Assembly (NCBI GenBank): GCA_028564675.1
Contig: JAOVVO010000022.1
Location: 124,001-188,000, forward strand
Source: Onchocerca lupi
Lineage: Eukaryota > Nematoda > Chromadorea > Rhabditida > Onchocercidae
Reading direction: 5' to 3'
Length of the DNA stretch: 64,000 nt
The notes under the pieces were generated by a model. The model had not been told where the DNA came from, ran no database searches, and saw only the letters and a program-made list of their open reading frames with translations. A program made the translations under genes and the position numbers. This document shows, piece after piece, positions 37,463 to 51,571 of the stretch (position 1 is its first letter; each line of letters opens with the position of its first letter).

Positions 37463-37521
37463 TTCGAATCTTATTACAAATTTTAATTAATGATTAATTG
37501 GAATTTGTAATAAGATTCGAA
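37463..37521. repeat. 28-bp hairpin, 3-nt loop
   Basis: Outer arms 37463-37482 and 37502-37521 are perfectly complementary over 20 bp. The inner 37483-37490 and 37494-37501 pair with two G-U and six Watson-Crick pairs. Loop TGA. No gene overlaps. Confidence 0.9.
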
Positions 37522-40500
37522 CTTCTATTTTTACAAGAAACAGATTCATAAAAAATTCACAAAAGGTGCCTATTTCGCAATTATGATGCTTTTCCCATCT
37601 TTTTCTTTTTCGCAGCATTTTCAACTGCCTTCCTTCATCGGTTAATGAAAATAAGTTTCATTTAGTTCAAGATACACCATTAGTTCAATGATTTTTTTTC
37701 AGCTTCTAATTCAAATGATCTTTTAAAGTTTTATGAATAGTTAGCCAAATATCAAGACACTTATTTTTCTATCTAAATTTCGAATATTTCCACTTTGCAA
37801 TATTTTCAACACAAAACTAAATTAAATTAATTGATCTACAATATGAAGAAAACAAACAGAAAAGCAGATAATACAGAAGAGACTAATTCATGGAACAGAA
37901 AAAATGAAAACGAAGAAACGAAGACATTAAAAATGATCGCAAAGCGCATCATACTAATTAGCGATTCGACTTTTTGGTGTTAATTACTCCACCCTTCCTA
38001 ACTTTTTTTATCTTCATTCTCCAATAAGCTTTCTAAATAAATACAAATTATGATCTAACTTCCTGATGAATCATAAATTTTAATTTTAAATATAAGATTT
38101 ATAGGTTATTTGAAATGATACCGTTCTCATTAAAAAAATAATACTAACGTCCACAATGCTGATCTAACAGTGTTGTCTGATTGATGAAGATTTATTATTT
38201 CATTTTTTTCTTAATAAAGAAAATAAAGAAAAATAGAGAAGCCGAGATTATAGAACAAATAAATTCAGATTAACTAATGTCGTATTATTATGATCAATTT
38301 GTGAAACAATCTCCAGGAAATTTTTCGTTATATGAAACTATAAATTTTTTGATTCTAGTGAGCAAAATGAAAAAAATAACGAAAACTGTGAAAACTTGTA
38401 GGATGATTTCGTATCGAAAATAATTATCAGTTATAAATTTCACTAGTAATTTAAAAGTTGAACGCACACTTTGGCAGATACGGGAAATTTACAAAAAATT
38501 GATGTAGTGTGAACGTAAGAAGAATGAATATGTTCGGGAAGTGCTTAGGAAAAATATACACGTCTAATTGAAATAGACAATATGTCTTCTTTCTTAAATA
38601 CTTTCCTCAAGACTATTCTATGCAATAGGAAATTTTCAAAGATAAAAGGAAAGAAACGTATGAATGGGAAAAACATAATCAATAAATGAAAATAGCTTAT
38701 TTAATTGCTAAACACACACATATATCTTATTTAATCGCCAAAAATAAACATATATTCATTGTATGTAGCCGGGGCAGAGAAAACGGAAGATTAGAAAATG
38801 GTTTGTCAATGAATGGCTGTTTCTTATGATAATGACAATATATCCGTATAATAACGTCGCATTTAAATATTTCCAATTTCTCACTTTCGCGTAATATTTC
38901 ATAATGAGATATCACTCAGTATGAAAGAGTAAGAAGTCTTTAAGAGCACGAAAATTAGAAATCTGATTTACGTGCATAGGAAAATATAATAATTCGTTTT
39001 ATATTAACAATTCAGTCATAATGACGAAAATATATGATTATATCATTCTTAAGAAGATAAAAAGACGATAAAAAATCTTGTGTTTTACAAAGCGATTGAA
39101 AACTCGAATTGTTTTTACATTAGACAGGAAAAAAAGCTTAGATTAAGGGGCTAGAGAAAAGTTTAAATACAGCCTCTATATATTGTTTGCAGGGCTCCGA
39201 ACTGGATAAGTCTTATCATTTAATTTGGAATTCAGCGTGATCTGGCATATCAATCTAGGCTCCTTTTTTTGCTGATTTCAAAAGCATCAGCCTTTTTTGA
39301 AAAAATTTCAAGATTTTTTGTTCATTACATAATGCTTCCATTGTCGCATTACTTTTTGTCTCAGATTGTTGTTTCGTTTGTAAAAATTAATTCATAAATA
39401 CACGCTTTCAATTTCTGCCATGTAATAGCTTGTCACAATCTTGTACTCGACCACAAATAAGTTCCAAATTAAAAGGATGGATCCAAAAGAATTGCATTTG
39501 ATGAATGTCTTCGTGCTAAAATACAGAGTGATCTTAATTTGGCCCTTTTTTATACTGTGCAAGCCTGCGAGACTTTTTTCATGAAGTATTCCATACAACA
39601 AAAATACTCGTTGGAAAAATCTATCGGCATTTAAAAATGTTAAGAATCCATTTTATTTCATTCAAATTTCTTTTTATTTTTCGCAATTTCTGCTCTTTTT
39701 CTTTCTTTAAATGCTAATGTTGAACTTTTTAATGCTATAAAATGTTATTTAACAACGAAAACGAAAGAATTTTTCAATTTTAAATCAAAACGTTTCAGAT
39801 CAAAGTAATCAATGCAATATTGCAAAGCGCACGTGCAGTCAAAGTGAAAAGGTATCTATCAAGCAATGTTAAAATTAATACTATAAAAATTGAAATTTTG
39901 AAAAACGCAATTTTACGGCCTTCTATCCTGACAGTATTAAGCTTTATCAGCATTTGGAATAACGTGTTTAGAATCGGATTAATTCAGTGATCAAATGTTT
40001 ATAAATAATGGATAATGAAGATAGTTAAAAAAGAGAAAATTGTTGATTCAGATAAATACAGTCACTTACTAGACACATAAAATAATAATGCTAAAGTGAC
40101 GTCATTAACTGCGGAACTTCTTTATATAACTGCGATCTCTCCTGATTATGATTAGTTAATAGTTACGTCAACATCATAGTCGCAACCATTTTCACTTACA
40201 TCACATTATACATAAAATTAGGATAAAAAGAGATTGAAAGAACATAAAATTTACATAAAAGTATGGTACTTGAAATGGTTTCCACAAAGACATTTCGATT
40301 ACGGCTCATCTTTGATGAAAAGCTATTTGGCAAATTTATGTTTTATAGTTAAAGTTTGTATATTTCGAAAGAGCATTTTCAGGAAGACTGCAATTTGCAG
40401 TTCTCAAATTTCTATTTCAATCTACATAAAAGTAAGAAAAAAAAATGAATGTTATTTCCCGGTCGTCGCTGTAATTCAACATTTATCAAAAAAGACAGTT

Positions 40501-41733
40501 CCTTCTTTCCCAGAATTCCAATCACAACTACGTATAAAGATGAGAAAAAAGTGATATGTTATAGTGTTATCACTGCATGGTTATTGTATATTACACAGCG
40601 AGCGTTTTATAACCTTCGTGTCATCAACATAAAGGAGATATGACAGGCTAAATTTTGTATAATCTCCATCAACAACCTTATGCTCCCTTTATTAATGATC
40701 AGTATTAAAACTTTTATAGATGTTTGTGCCAAAAATATTTTTCGATCAATCATTCTTAAAGTTGTAATGTTTGTTGTTATAAAGACATTTATGCATAATA
40801 ACAAACATATGCCACATTTCGAGTCAGTTTAAGTATTACATATATTTATAATTTTGCAGCGATAGTGATATACATGCGTTGCAAATGTATCTCTATTACG
40901 TCCTTTAAGTGAAATTAATAGAAATACCTGAATTTAACCTTGACATTTCAATACCTGAATTTAATCTTGACATTGAAATTGCATCATAAAATTCTTAACC
41001 AAGTTAGGTACCGCTCTTTCATTTTCTTTTTTTTTAAAATGAAGCAATTTCAACCTACTACTTTGTCACAAAGAATTTGGTTTATGCGACATACATAACT
41101 TTTGCGAAGCGCAACGACATTAGTTTGAAGATCTGATCGTACTGAATGCATTGCGCATTCTTAAAAAATGAAGAAATATTTGTGGTACAGGCGTGATTTC
41201 AACTTTAACGAACCTCATTTATTCAGGACGCAGCATAACTTATGCCAGTTTAACTTATTTGATGATACGGTTATTTTATTAAGCAATCATGGATCGGTTT
41301 GGATGCAAAATGTACACAATTTCATTCTTAAATACAAATCTAAAATCACAAATTGCGACCTATTTATCGAAAATAAGGAAAAGGTTGATATGATTTCTTT
41401 TTCTTAAAACACTGATCATTTCTCAATATTCCACAAATATCACTTCCATTAGAAAATAGCAAGAAAAGCATCAAGAAAGTTAGAAAAAGTCACTCAAAAA
41501 GTTCTTAAATGAGAATTTGAAAAAATTGAATTTTGTGAAAGACCATTAAAATTTTTTGATGAAATAACAATTTTTACTTCCGCTTTGTTAGATAATAAAA
41601 CGAAGGCGGCCCACCGGAAGAGGTGATCGAATTAACTTCAAATAAACATGTGGGAGTGAGCCGTGAAACATCATACAAATTCACTAAGCGTTTCTGCTAA
41701 ATACATTCAAAAATTTGACACAATAAATAATTA

Positions 41734-41774
41734 GTATAAGAACAGGTAACATCTGTTGTTACCTGTTCTTATAC
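41734..41774. repeat. 18-bp perfect hairpin, 5-nt loop
   Basis: Arm GTATAAGAACAGGTAACA (41734-41751) and its exact reverse complement (41757-41774), loop TCTGT. Confidence 0.9.
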
Positions 41775-44700
41775 CAATTGTGATAACGATCAGTGCTCTT
41801 ATGCACGCAGAGTACAAATTTATATGCATCAAAAAAAAAAAAATTAAACAAGAAAAATGTTGTAAAATTGATAACAACTTGAAGGGTATTTTTTGTGAGG
41901 TCGGCTAATCGAATTAGTTTCGCAAATTTAACGACAAATTTCCGTTAAGCAAACGATTTTTGCTGCTTTTTTTCGGAAAATTTTCAAAAATGACATTCTG
42001 CAATTTTTGAAAAATTTGGATCGCAATTGAATTTAAATTTCAAAAAAAAGTTTTTCTATGTCGAATTCAGTATTCTGATTTCATATACTAATTTTTAGAA
42101 GAAATTTTAAGATCGAAATTTATGCATTATGATTTCTGCAGAACCAAGATATAATTACTATAAAATTCGGTCTTATGAAGAGTGTAAAATTACTCGGCAA
42201 ATGTTGACCGAAAATTGCCTAGTAGCATTCAGAAACAGAATATAGCATCTGACTGTTACCTCTACAAGACTATGAAGAGAGAAAAGTACCAATCACTTAC
42301 CTAAAATAACAAATCAGTAGCATTCTAAGAAGATAAATCGAAACAGCAATTATCATAAGTTCTGCGCACTGAAGTACGAAATGAAAGCACTAAAGCACAA
42401 ATTTTATCAACACAAATAAACAAATATGCAAAGTCTGGGGATCAAACACTCAATTATAAATCGTGCATGAAATGAAAGGTAAGTATCTCGTTTAATAACC
42501 AACAAATAATATCTGATCAACTGACCATGAAATTATCCATATTTGCAACTTATGTGTGGCTCAAGAGCTTGATAAAATAAAATGCTTCCTATTAAGACAT
42601 TGCTTTTTAACATGAACTTTAACATTAAGCATATCTTGTAGTAGTCTTACTATTTGAGGTCAATAATTAAATAAATCTAGAATACAATATTTTTTTTTCT
42701 GCTTTCCCACTGAAAAATGAATGTCTTCCCCGAAATAATTACCATATCTTACTACTATATAAAAAAACTCTCTTAAATTCGGATTTAAATTTAAGAATTA
42801 TAAGTCGAAGAAATTTTTTAGAAATTTTGTTGATTTTGAATAGTAAATGGAAATTTATAAAATTTGATAATTCATATTTTAGGATGATTCATCGTAGTTC
42901 ACGAGAAATTTTACAATTCTGTGTTCGATATTGTTTGTAGGATGATTGAAAAAAATTTTATTAGATATTTGCTCTCATAATTTAATATGCCAATTCAATT
43001 TATTTACATTAAACGATAAGATAAAAATAGTTGCAAATAAGCGTTATTGTTTATCACTGTAGTGCACAATTTGTAGGATATTTGATATATAAGAAATAAA
43101 GAAATGAACGATATGTTGCTGTAATGTGAGCGAATTTTGAGTATTTTCGATTACTCCTCTATTTTGATGAAATAGTAGGTCGAATTATTTGAAATGAAAC
43201 AATAGATTTTGACGAAAAATAATTCGAAAATTTGAATGACAGAATTTTAGCATAAGTTGGATCATGAAGGACTTTCTTTATGAGGAGACAGTAAGAAGGT
43301 GCTAACGTAAAAATAATCTGATAATTACAAAATTATCAACACAGAATCTTATCGGTTTGAAGGTTAAAAAGAAAATGCAGAAAGGAAGGCTTCGGTAGAC
43401 GAAAGGAGATGACATTTTGATCTTTCTGTCCATGCGATTGTTTGTCGGTTCATGTGCTCAGAATACAAATTTTGAGTGACAGCATTGCGGCGACATTTTG
43501 GCAAATTGATACAAATCTTTGATACCATTTTCTTGAGTTACCATTTCTCTCCTCCGGAACTACTCGCTACTATTATTATTTAAAATGCGACGACACTACG
43601 GGAAAAATTATCGAATAATAAAGAATGTAAAGAAATCGTAACCTAAACTGACAGTTACTAAGAGTTTGAATTTCTATAGACTCCTAAAAATTTATTTAAA
43701 TTATACACACATATTTCAGTTATTTTTGAGTACAAAGAACAGAAATGTGGGACATTAGTGGAGCAAAATTAATTTTTTAAGAGTTTGAAAAATTCGGACA
43801 CAAATTTTAAAGTAATGATGAGAGTAAATTACAGTTTAGAGAAAAATATTATTAACAAAATATCAATCTTTTTGATTTAAAGAAAATACTTTATAAAGTT
43901 TTAAAAATAATGAACATGTTAACAAATTAACGTTTGATTGTGATAGTAACGTAATTCGCTAATATTTGTTTTTGGCATTATTTAAATTAGAATCTGCTAG
44001 AAAAGATCTCTTTCCATCTCAGGTTTTTTTTTAATAAAACAGTCATACAGAATTGTTGTCTTAAAATATAAAAGCGTAAAAAACTTGCAACTATGTTATA
44101 GAACGGATCCAATTGCAACGACAATAACAGCAAGCAACAACAAGGAGTAGATTTTTTTCTGATAACAGCAACAATTGATTAGAATACAATGATAAATAAC
44201 AAACAGAAAGAAGACGTAGAAAAGAAGGAGAAGAAAACTTGTAGATTTTTCTAATTTAAAATGAAAAGCAATTTTTGCATCTTTAAAATTTCAGACGTGA
44301 TGCGAAAACACCATCATCTTCTGTTTGGTGTCGAAGTGTAATTAAGGTCATCATATGATGTTTGAGTTTGAAGTTCCTAAAGTTTCCAAGTTTCTAAATT
44401 TTCTTCGACAGTTCCAAGATCTCTAAGTTTTCTTCTCTTCCTCATCATTTGCTAGTTAACGAGCAGTTTTCAAGAATAGTCAAAACATAGTAGTTTCTAG
44501 TTTTGAGAACAGATCATGCATGCACAAATTTGAATCAAAATAAATAACCTTTGAATTATATGCGCATTAAATAGTGATACCGTTATGATTTTTATTATTG
44601 CAGTACACAAAATTATTTCATCTCTCGACTTAGGAAACAAATCTTTCTTGTATTTACAACATTGTTTGTATCATTTGTGGTGAATCAGAATGAAAATTTC

Positions 44701-47440
44701 CAAAAATCTGAACAAATGTTGAAATATAAACATGAAAAAAGATATCAGATAATCCAATTCTATAATCATTTTCCTTATCTTCAATACTACAGAAATCATC
44801 AGCCATTACAGCATATCAGATTTGCATCATTCCTTTTTCAATAGCTGTTTCATAAATCTCTGATTAAGAAAGCAAAAAAAAGAAAAAAAATCATTATTAT
44901 GATCGCTAATTTCAATTTTCAACAGTTTTTACTACTTGTTTTACTGACAATGTTACACAACAAACTTTTACGTCACTTCTTTTCCCAATTTTTATCAATC
45001 TTTCTGAACAGAAACCCAAGTTAATCTTATCGCTAGAACTATCTTCGTGTAAAAAGTCTCTTAATGTGCTATTAAAGGAACTAACAGTTTGCGTTGAAGG
45101 TAATTATAAGAATCTCAAATTGTCGTATATTTCAATTTTATTCTTGCTCCATTCGCTTTTCTTATTTTTATTTCTACTATTTCTATATTCTGATTAAAGA
45201 TGACAGACTAGATTCTAGTACTACTGCAAAAAACACAAAAAAACACATTAAAGATCAAATAATTCAACCCAGCGGGTATTTAAACTTTGAAAATTCTAAA
45301 TTAATTCTCTGACTTTAGACATCAAATTGTCTCAGCGCTTGCTGCATTTATTTTAATTCTTCAATAAACATGTCCCATAATAATCCAATATTAATTAAAC
45401 GATCATTTTCGCAATGTAATGAAGTTATGGAACGGATTTATGAAAGAAAATATTGACTTTTAGATTTGCAAGTAATTATATTCTTATCACGCACTTCTCT
45501 TGTTCTAATTCATGTGGTATTTCAAGAATTCTTCAGGGACGAATGAATGTTACTTTGCAAAGTGAAACTTCACAACAAAACTGTATCATTTCACTCAGAC
45601 AATTCATGCATAAAGTTTACTGTAAAGTGATATGACGATGATAATTAGAGCAGCATCAGAAATGCTGGGATTGGAGTGCAGAAGCGAAGATAGCAACAGG
45701 AAAGGTAATTCATGAGAAGTTAAGATTTGATAGTGAAATCAATATTATCACTTCAAAGAAGACTGCTAGACGTATTTATTGAAAATATCAAAAAGTGGTA
45801 GATTGTACGATGATCTTAGTTGTATATCCAACACCGCTAAGAAGCTAAAAAAAGCGGTAGATTCAAATCAAAAAAATGGTTAAGAAGTTAGAAGAATTAA
45901 GAAAGAAATCATGAGAATTGTGGAATAGAAGAAAAAATTTTGAATGTTCAATAATTTTTTGAATATTTTAAGGTTTTCAGGATGAAATTAGAAGTAGAAC
46001 AAATTTTCGATTAACTGTTAATTTCTTTGAATCTTTTTAGTTCTAATTTGAAAGTAATTTCAGTGAATTTTAGGTCAAGTTAAAATAACCTTCCGATAGA
46101 ATTTTTTTAGAGCGTTTCATGTGTAGAACAAAATTTGGGAATTTACCAAGTGATTCTGAGCAATTTCACTTCTAAATCTTTTCGCCTTATTTCTTTTGCA
46201 TTTTTCCTTTTAAATAATCATTTGCAAGAAGCGACAAAATCTCTAGTCTGCAATAATAAGTTTTTATTATATCTTTGTTTGGCGAATAAATCTAATTGAC
46301 AAATAATTTTTATTTCATAGCTGTTTAATGATTATTTCACCTTTCAAATGCAATAATTCAAACAAGTATATAATGACATTTTACTGCGTTTGCTTAGGAT
46401 CGAATGTTTTCTCTGACTCAATAAAAATATATTACGACTTCTGCAGTAATTGTGTTATTTATCGTGATCTGAAGTTAACTATCATAAAATTCTAGCAGGT
46501 ACTAAATCTCATTAACTTTTATACTATCCCATTTGATCAGGTACTTAACTTTACAATAATTTATATGAAAATTATTCTTCTAGGGATCTGCACATCATAA
46601 ATTTGAAGGAATCTGAAAACGGAATCGTGAAATTGATCGAAATTTTTGCGTTCTTCATTACAAGCCACACAGTATTTAAACTTAATTTAATTTCATTTGT
46701 GATTTTATTAATGTTTTTGCAATTAACACCAATTAGCGATGCATAATTACTTCAGAATAAAAGTAAATAGATGGAAATGCGTCATCTGTAAATTAAATCA
46801 TATGTGGCTGATTCAGAATACATTTGAAAGTATTTCTTCTCCACCAGGAATTTCTCGCAGAAAAAAATTTGTATTTCTTGTTTTCATGATAGAATTGACT
46901 ATTTCTCCAACTTATCACAAAAATTTATTATAAAAAAAGAAATACAAGACTTTTCTACGATGTCCCAAAGTTTTTCAGCTATATATGACGCTTTACAAAT
47001 ACCGTAATAAGTTGAAAATATCCTCCCTGTGTTCTCGAACCTTGTCAAGCTACGAGTTTCATTTAGTTACTTTTGGAAGACGGATGGAACGATTTCATGT
47101 AATCAGCTATAAATACATTCAAAACAAAAACTTTAATACACGTTTATGGTAAATCAGTAATATCGATATAATCGGATAAATAAAGAAAGTATTATTACAT
47201 TTAGACCGTCTCAATTTCCCAAAATATTGAGCGGAAATAAAATAAATTTAATCTTTCACCGATGAAATATTCCTAATGCAATAGGCTGAATTGGAAATCT
47301 TAACAAATTAAAATATGAAATTTTCACTAGATTTCGATTTTTAGAAAATTAGAGAAAAAGAAAACTCTGCCTTGTAATGTTACTTTATACCTAATATACA
47401 ATCAATTACCATTTATATCGTAATAAATACCAGTTCAATC

Positions 47441-47503
47441 GATAGAAATATCAACTCATTTGAAATATCAAATCAACAGATAGAAATATCAAATCATTTG
47501 AAA
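47441..47503. repeat. Short direct repeat
   Basis: GATAGAAATATCAA(C/A)TCATTTGAAA occurs twice, about 38 bp apart. Confidence 0.7.
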
Positions 47504-48322
47504 ATAATTGTACGCACAAATATATAGTTTCACTTATATTTAGCAAAAATTAAAGTGATTATGCAGGAAATCAGTTTATAGTGAAATAGAAATACATATT
47601 TGGGTGACAATGAGCTATGATAAAAATAGTTTGATATCAAGAGAGTGTCTTTACTAATATCGACTACTCCTTTCAATAAAGGATATATTTGATTATCAAA
47701 AATGGATGGGCCATATTTTTTGATTTTATGAGTATCAGTTTTATGAGCTTTCATAGAACCAAATATCGAGATCAGATTTTCCTAAGAGAGTCTTCTCACC
47801 TAGAATAAATGTAGTCTCATAGGATAAATTTTTAGTTGTTAATTAGTCTCACACCTGAAAATCAATCAAAGATCAAAAGTTGAAATTTGCCCTTTACTTC
47901 CTCTTTATTATTTTTCCAGACATTTATTTCAAAAAAAAAGTTAAGTGGAAGTCATTTCCAATAATTGCTTGTTAAAAAAAAGACTTGCAAAAGTTTTAGA
48001 AAAAGAATAAAAATGAATTCAATGACAGCAAAGAGGACAAGCTATTCTATGTTTTTTTGCACAGTACTATTGGATAATTTAAAAAGTTCGTTATAATAAT
48101 GGAGAGATCTAATTCCGATAGTTCCAATAACTTATTCAGAGGACTGAAGATGTCATAACTGAGTTGAAAGAAATGGTTATAACTCAAAATGCTTTCAAGC
48201 TTTCAGTAATATTTATGATTTTACAGAATTTTCAAGCTCTTGATAAGTTAAATAGGCAAAAAGAGAAATGCAAAAAATTATAATAAATGATCAGCTGTAC
48301 ATTTACATAAAATGGTCAACAG

Positions 48323-48328
48323 TTTATT
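48323..48328 (-). terminator. Poly(A) signal of the nitrobindin-like gene
   Basis: AATAAA on the minus strand, 62 nt after the stop codon at 48391. Confidence 0.55.
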
Positions 48329-48390
48329 CTTTTTTGTTAATTTAGATAGTTGCTATGCTCACAAAATTCGAGCTAATAAAAATACTATGT

Positions 48391-51300
48391 TCAAGGCAAA
48401 ATTTTTCGATATGTGGCTGAAAAGCTTTCTGTCCCACCAGCTGTTTCGGCACGGACCTTCATTGTCATATGATTAAAATCCAGAATTTCGAGTCGTCGCT
48501 CAAACTATAATTTAAATTAAATCAAATATGTATACAACAAAACAGATGAGCAAAAAAAGTTATTTGAAAAAATTTAATGAAGATAGACTATTGCATTCAG
48601 TTGTTGAAGACATTGCATTATTTTCTCATAAGTTATTATTTTTGGAAAAATGAATGCGATGCAATTTGGAGATGAATAATTTTTTTTAAAATATTTATTT
48701 ATTTTTTTTTGATTGATTGAAAAAAAAAAGTGAAAAATGTATCACATCTTCAAAAAAGTCAAAGAATATTTCACTGCGTTGCATTTAATCAACATGTTGC
48801 TATCAACCGAAATTAATATCCAAATGTGCAAATTAATTGTATGTGCATCGGTACGTAGAATATTAGAAAAATAAAATTCCCTTATGAAAAGGAAAGAACA
48901 ATTAAACTTTTTAACACAGAAGTGGAAAGTATACCTCTCGAATATCCAATTCGATACCATTACTTCTAACTGAAAATGTTCGACGCAGAAATTGTTTCAG
49001 ATGAAATGTAATTTTACGACCTACTACTGTTCCTTGTTCCATCATCGAGTAACCTGCAAGATGCATTTTATAAAAAGCATATTTGAATCCTTTCTTTAAA
49101 TTTTAACGGATTTATTTGAATTATGACCAATTTTGCTCTTGATTAATCGCTAACCGTACACAATTGAAATCAGTTTAATCTATTTATATGATTGCAAAAT
49201 TTCGCTTTTTCAGTGTTTTATTGATTGACGGAGCAGTGATTCCTTGTTTATGTTACAAGCAATTATTACAGAATATCCAAGTATTTTTGTGAGATGAATA
49301 AGAAAAACTTTGTTATCAATTTTCCTTAGCAGTTTACATACCTTCACTGCTAGTGGTCAAATATGCGATGTGAATGCGAGGATCTCGTTTTGTTGCATTT
49401 TTTACTGGCATGAAACCGTAATCCGATCGTATAATGTTTTTTTCAGAATCAAAGTAGGTGTGTCTGAAATTGCGCATGATATTTTAAAGTGAAAATAATC
49501 CTAATATGAAAAATAACAATACTGAAAGTGAGCATTTATTAACTCCAGTTCATGTGAATTTATTTCCCGAACAGAAGTGGCATATATGTTGAATTCAAAA
49601 GATTTTTCCAATTGGTTTCATAAGTCATTTATGATATATTTCTTTTATTAATGACTGTGTGTAATAATTTATTATATGTAAACATACATATATATTATTA
49701 ATTTACACCACATAAATAATATATTCCTTTCGAGTACTATACACTACTAAAGCAAATAATTCATAAACTTATAAGAAAGCAACTATCTTTTGATATTATC
49801 ACAAATGATAATAAGGCAGTTGGCCTGAAAATAGCAAAGCAAGCAGAAGTCTCAACAATTTGTTGTTGAGAATAACCCACTTGATGCTGAAAAATTCACG
49901 AAATATTTGAGCAACATAAAATTCATTTAATTTGTCTCGAAGGGTTTATGAGGATTCTAAAATATTTTTAGGGAGTGCAGATTGCATGCACGTGCAAAAT
50001 TATTACTTTGATAAAGATTGATCTTATATTTATTAATACATATATTAACAGCATATGTACTACTGTTTGATATGCATTATTATTTGCTTAAAATTCTCCA
50101 CAAAATGCAAATATTTTTGTAGGAATTGAAAGTGTATATAGCAAATAAACACAAATTATTAACATTTTTCTGCAGATTAAACATTTTCTCAATTGAATAA
50201 TTATTATCAATCCTTATCAGCGTAACTGTTTTTCGAATTATCTTTCATTGAAATGAGTGCTTGAGTAGTTTTGAATCGTAAGTATTTCAAAAAAGAGAAA
50301 GGAAAATACTATTAAGTAGTATGATGACATATAGAGTATTCACATTCTTAGACTTCGAAAGTCAAAAAAAAAAAAAAAAATTGACATTTAAATTCTCAGA
50401 CTCCAAAAACCAAAAAAACTTTGAAATCCATCAATTTTAAACTTATGGCAATTTGTCAACAGAATGTAGTAAATCAAGGAAAATTCGAGTTTGAAAATGT
50501 TTAAATTTAAAAGGCATTCCACTGACAAAAATGAAAATTTACGATGAATTTGATTTGCAGAAATAAATTTGGTAAAAGAATATATCTGATGAAAAATCAT
50601 ATTTTATTTTAAAACTTGTTTTTTAGAAATGATCTCATCTTTACAGGATTCATTTTTGACACTAAAAGGTAACAATTCTTTCTTACTATGAAAGAAATGT
50701 GGCATTGTATCGGAGTATCAGAAGTGGATGAAGAAGAGTATTAACAAAAAGTGAATTCAGTTGAAGTATATTTAAAAGTTTTACAAATTCTTAATAATGA
50801 AATATTAAAATTTATTTTCCAAATAAATAAGAGCACTGTTATGAAAGCTTTTTCAAAAAACAGTCATTTTCTTCGTTTCATAGGAAGTTTCTATACGGTT
50901 TGTGCACATGGAAAGTGCAAAAATGTATTTCGATTGCAATTTATTGAACAATTTTTGTGAAATATTTTGAATCTTCATGCTTTTGCAAGGAATTCCTTTG
51001 ATTTCTAAATCACCTCTGCTCTGATTTAATAAAAATTGAACTTACGTAATGTTAGCAGCACGAGCACCAAATTTTGGTATTGGATGGATAGCAATATCAA
51101 TTAGATCAGGAGGACCGTATACACGAGTTGGACCGGATTTCGTCTCTAGCTGCCAAAGTCCAATCAGTTCCATAATGGGCTTCAAATCTGGTGGTAGTTT
51201 CCTCAGATCATATCCTGTATCATTTTAGATTATGAAATTCCAGAAATTTTAACTTATTAATCTGAATTCTCTAGTGTGATAAACTGTATCAATATCAATT

Positions 51301-51571
51301 GATAGAATTTCTTTGATTTGGAAAAAGTAGAAATTATAAAAAGAGAGAATAATTTTTGTTCACGAATCTATCTATTTCGATGACAAGAAATTGATGTTTT
51401 GGAATCAATAATAAAGAAATGCTGCGTTTTCATGCATGCCAAAAAATATGATTCTTCTTTCAATTTTAAATTTTCTGAAAAATCAGACGAAATTTTACTT
51501 TCTTCGTATCCAGCGCATGCTTCTTCGACGATACATAAAAGTGAAAGAACTGCAAGCAACAAAATTTTCAT
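48391..51571 (-). CDS. Secreted nitrobindin-like (THAP4 heme-binding-domain family) protein
   Basis: Exons in transcript order: 51499-51571, 51046-51214, 49342-49463, 48935-49053, 48391-48504. Phases agree and give 198 aa. Residues 1-20 are a clear signal peptide (MKILLLAVLSLLCIVEEACA), so the protein is secreted or lumenal. The rest follows the nitrobindin beta-barrel order: LPPDLKPIMELIGLWQLE (first strand, with Gly and Trp), GPTRVYGP, HTYFDSEKNIIRSDYGFMP (equivalent of the ESGFLR strand), GYSMMEQGTVVGRKITF (EGTVEG-like), and the final pair ERRLEILDF and FSATYRKILP. Nitrobindins bind heme through a His near the C terminus; here that strand reads GTESFSATYRK with no His, so heme binding is doubtful. 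Signal peptide plus barrel might suggest lipid or other ligand carriage (inference). It is transcribed divergently from TIMM22. Confidence 0.75.

Larger units (their letters stand above)
28337..48390. other. 20-kb gene desert
   Basis: No gene supported on either strand between unc-130 and the nitrobindin-like gene. Open frames up to 157 codons exist (31255 down to 30782) but run through microsatellite or lack splice structure and known domains. Features seen: GA and TA tracts near 30.46 kb, a CATACA microsatellite at 30.8 kb, a GC-rich island at 30.89-31.26 kb, CATC and CA repeats at 32.8-33.0 kb, hairpins at 37463 and 41734, and a short direct repeat at 47441. It lies upstream of unc-130 and could carry its distal enhancers. 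Confidence 0.5.

Noticed and set aside
39392..39601. Minus-strand frame with LHEKSLAG and KKGQIKITLYF resembling pogo/Tigger DDE transposase
   Set aside because: The likeness is a few residues only; no catalytic Asp context, flanking frame or terminal inverted repeats were found.
41168..41407. 79-codon ATG frame in the gene desert
   Set aside because: Typical AT-rich chance frame; no domain, no compositional contrast, no splice context.
43627..43640. GAATGTAAAGAA resembling miR-1
   Set aside because: Mismatches after 12 bases and no opposite arm that could form a miRNA hairpin nearby.
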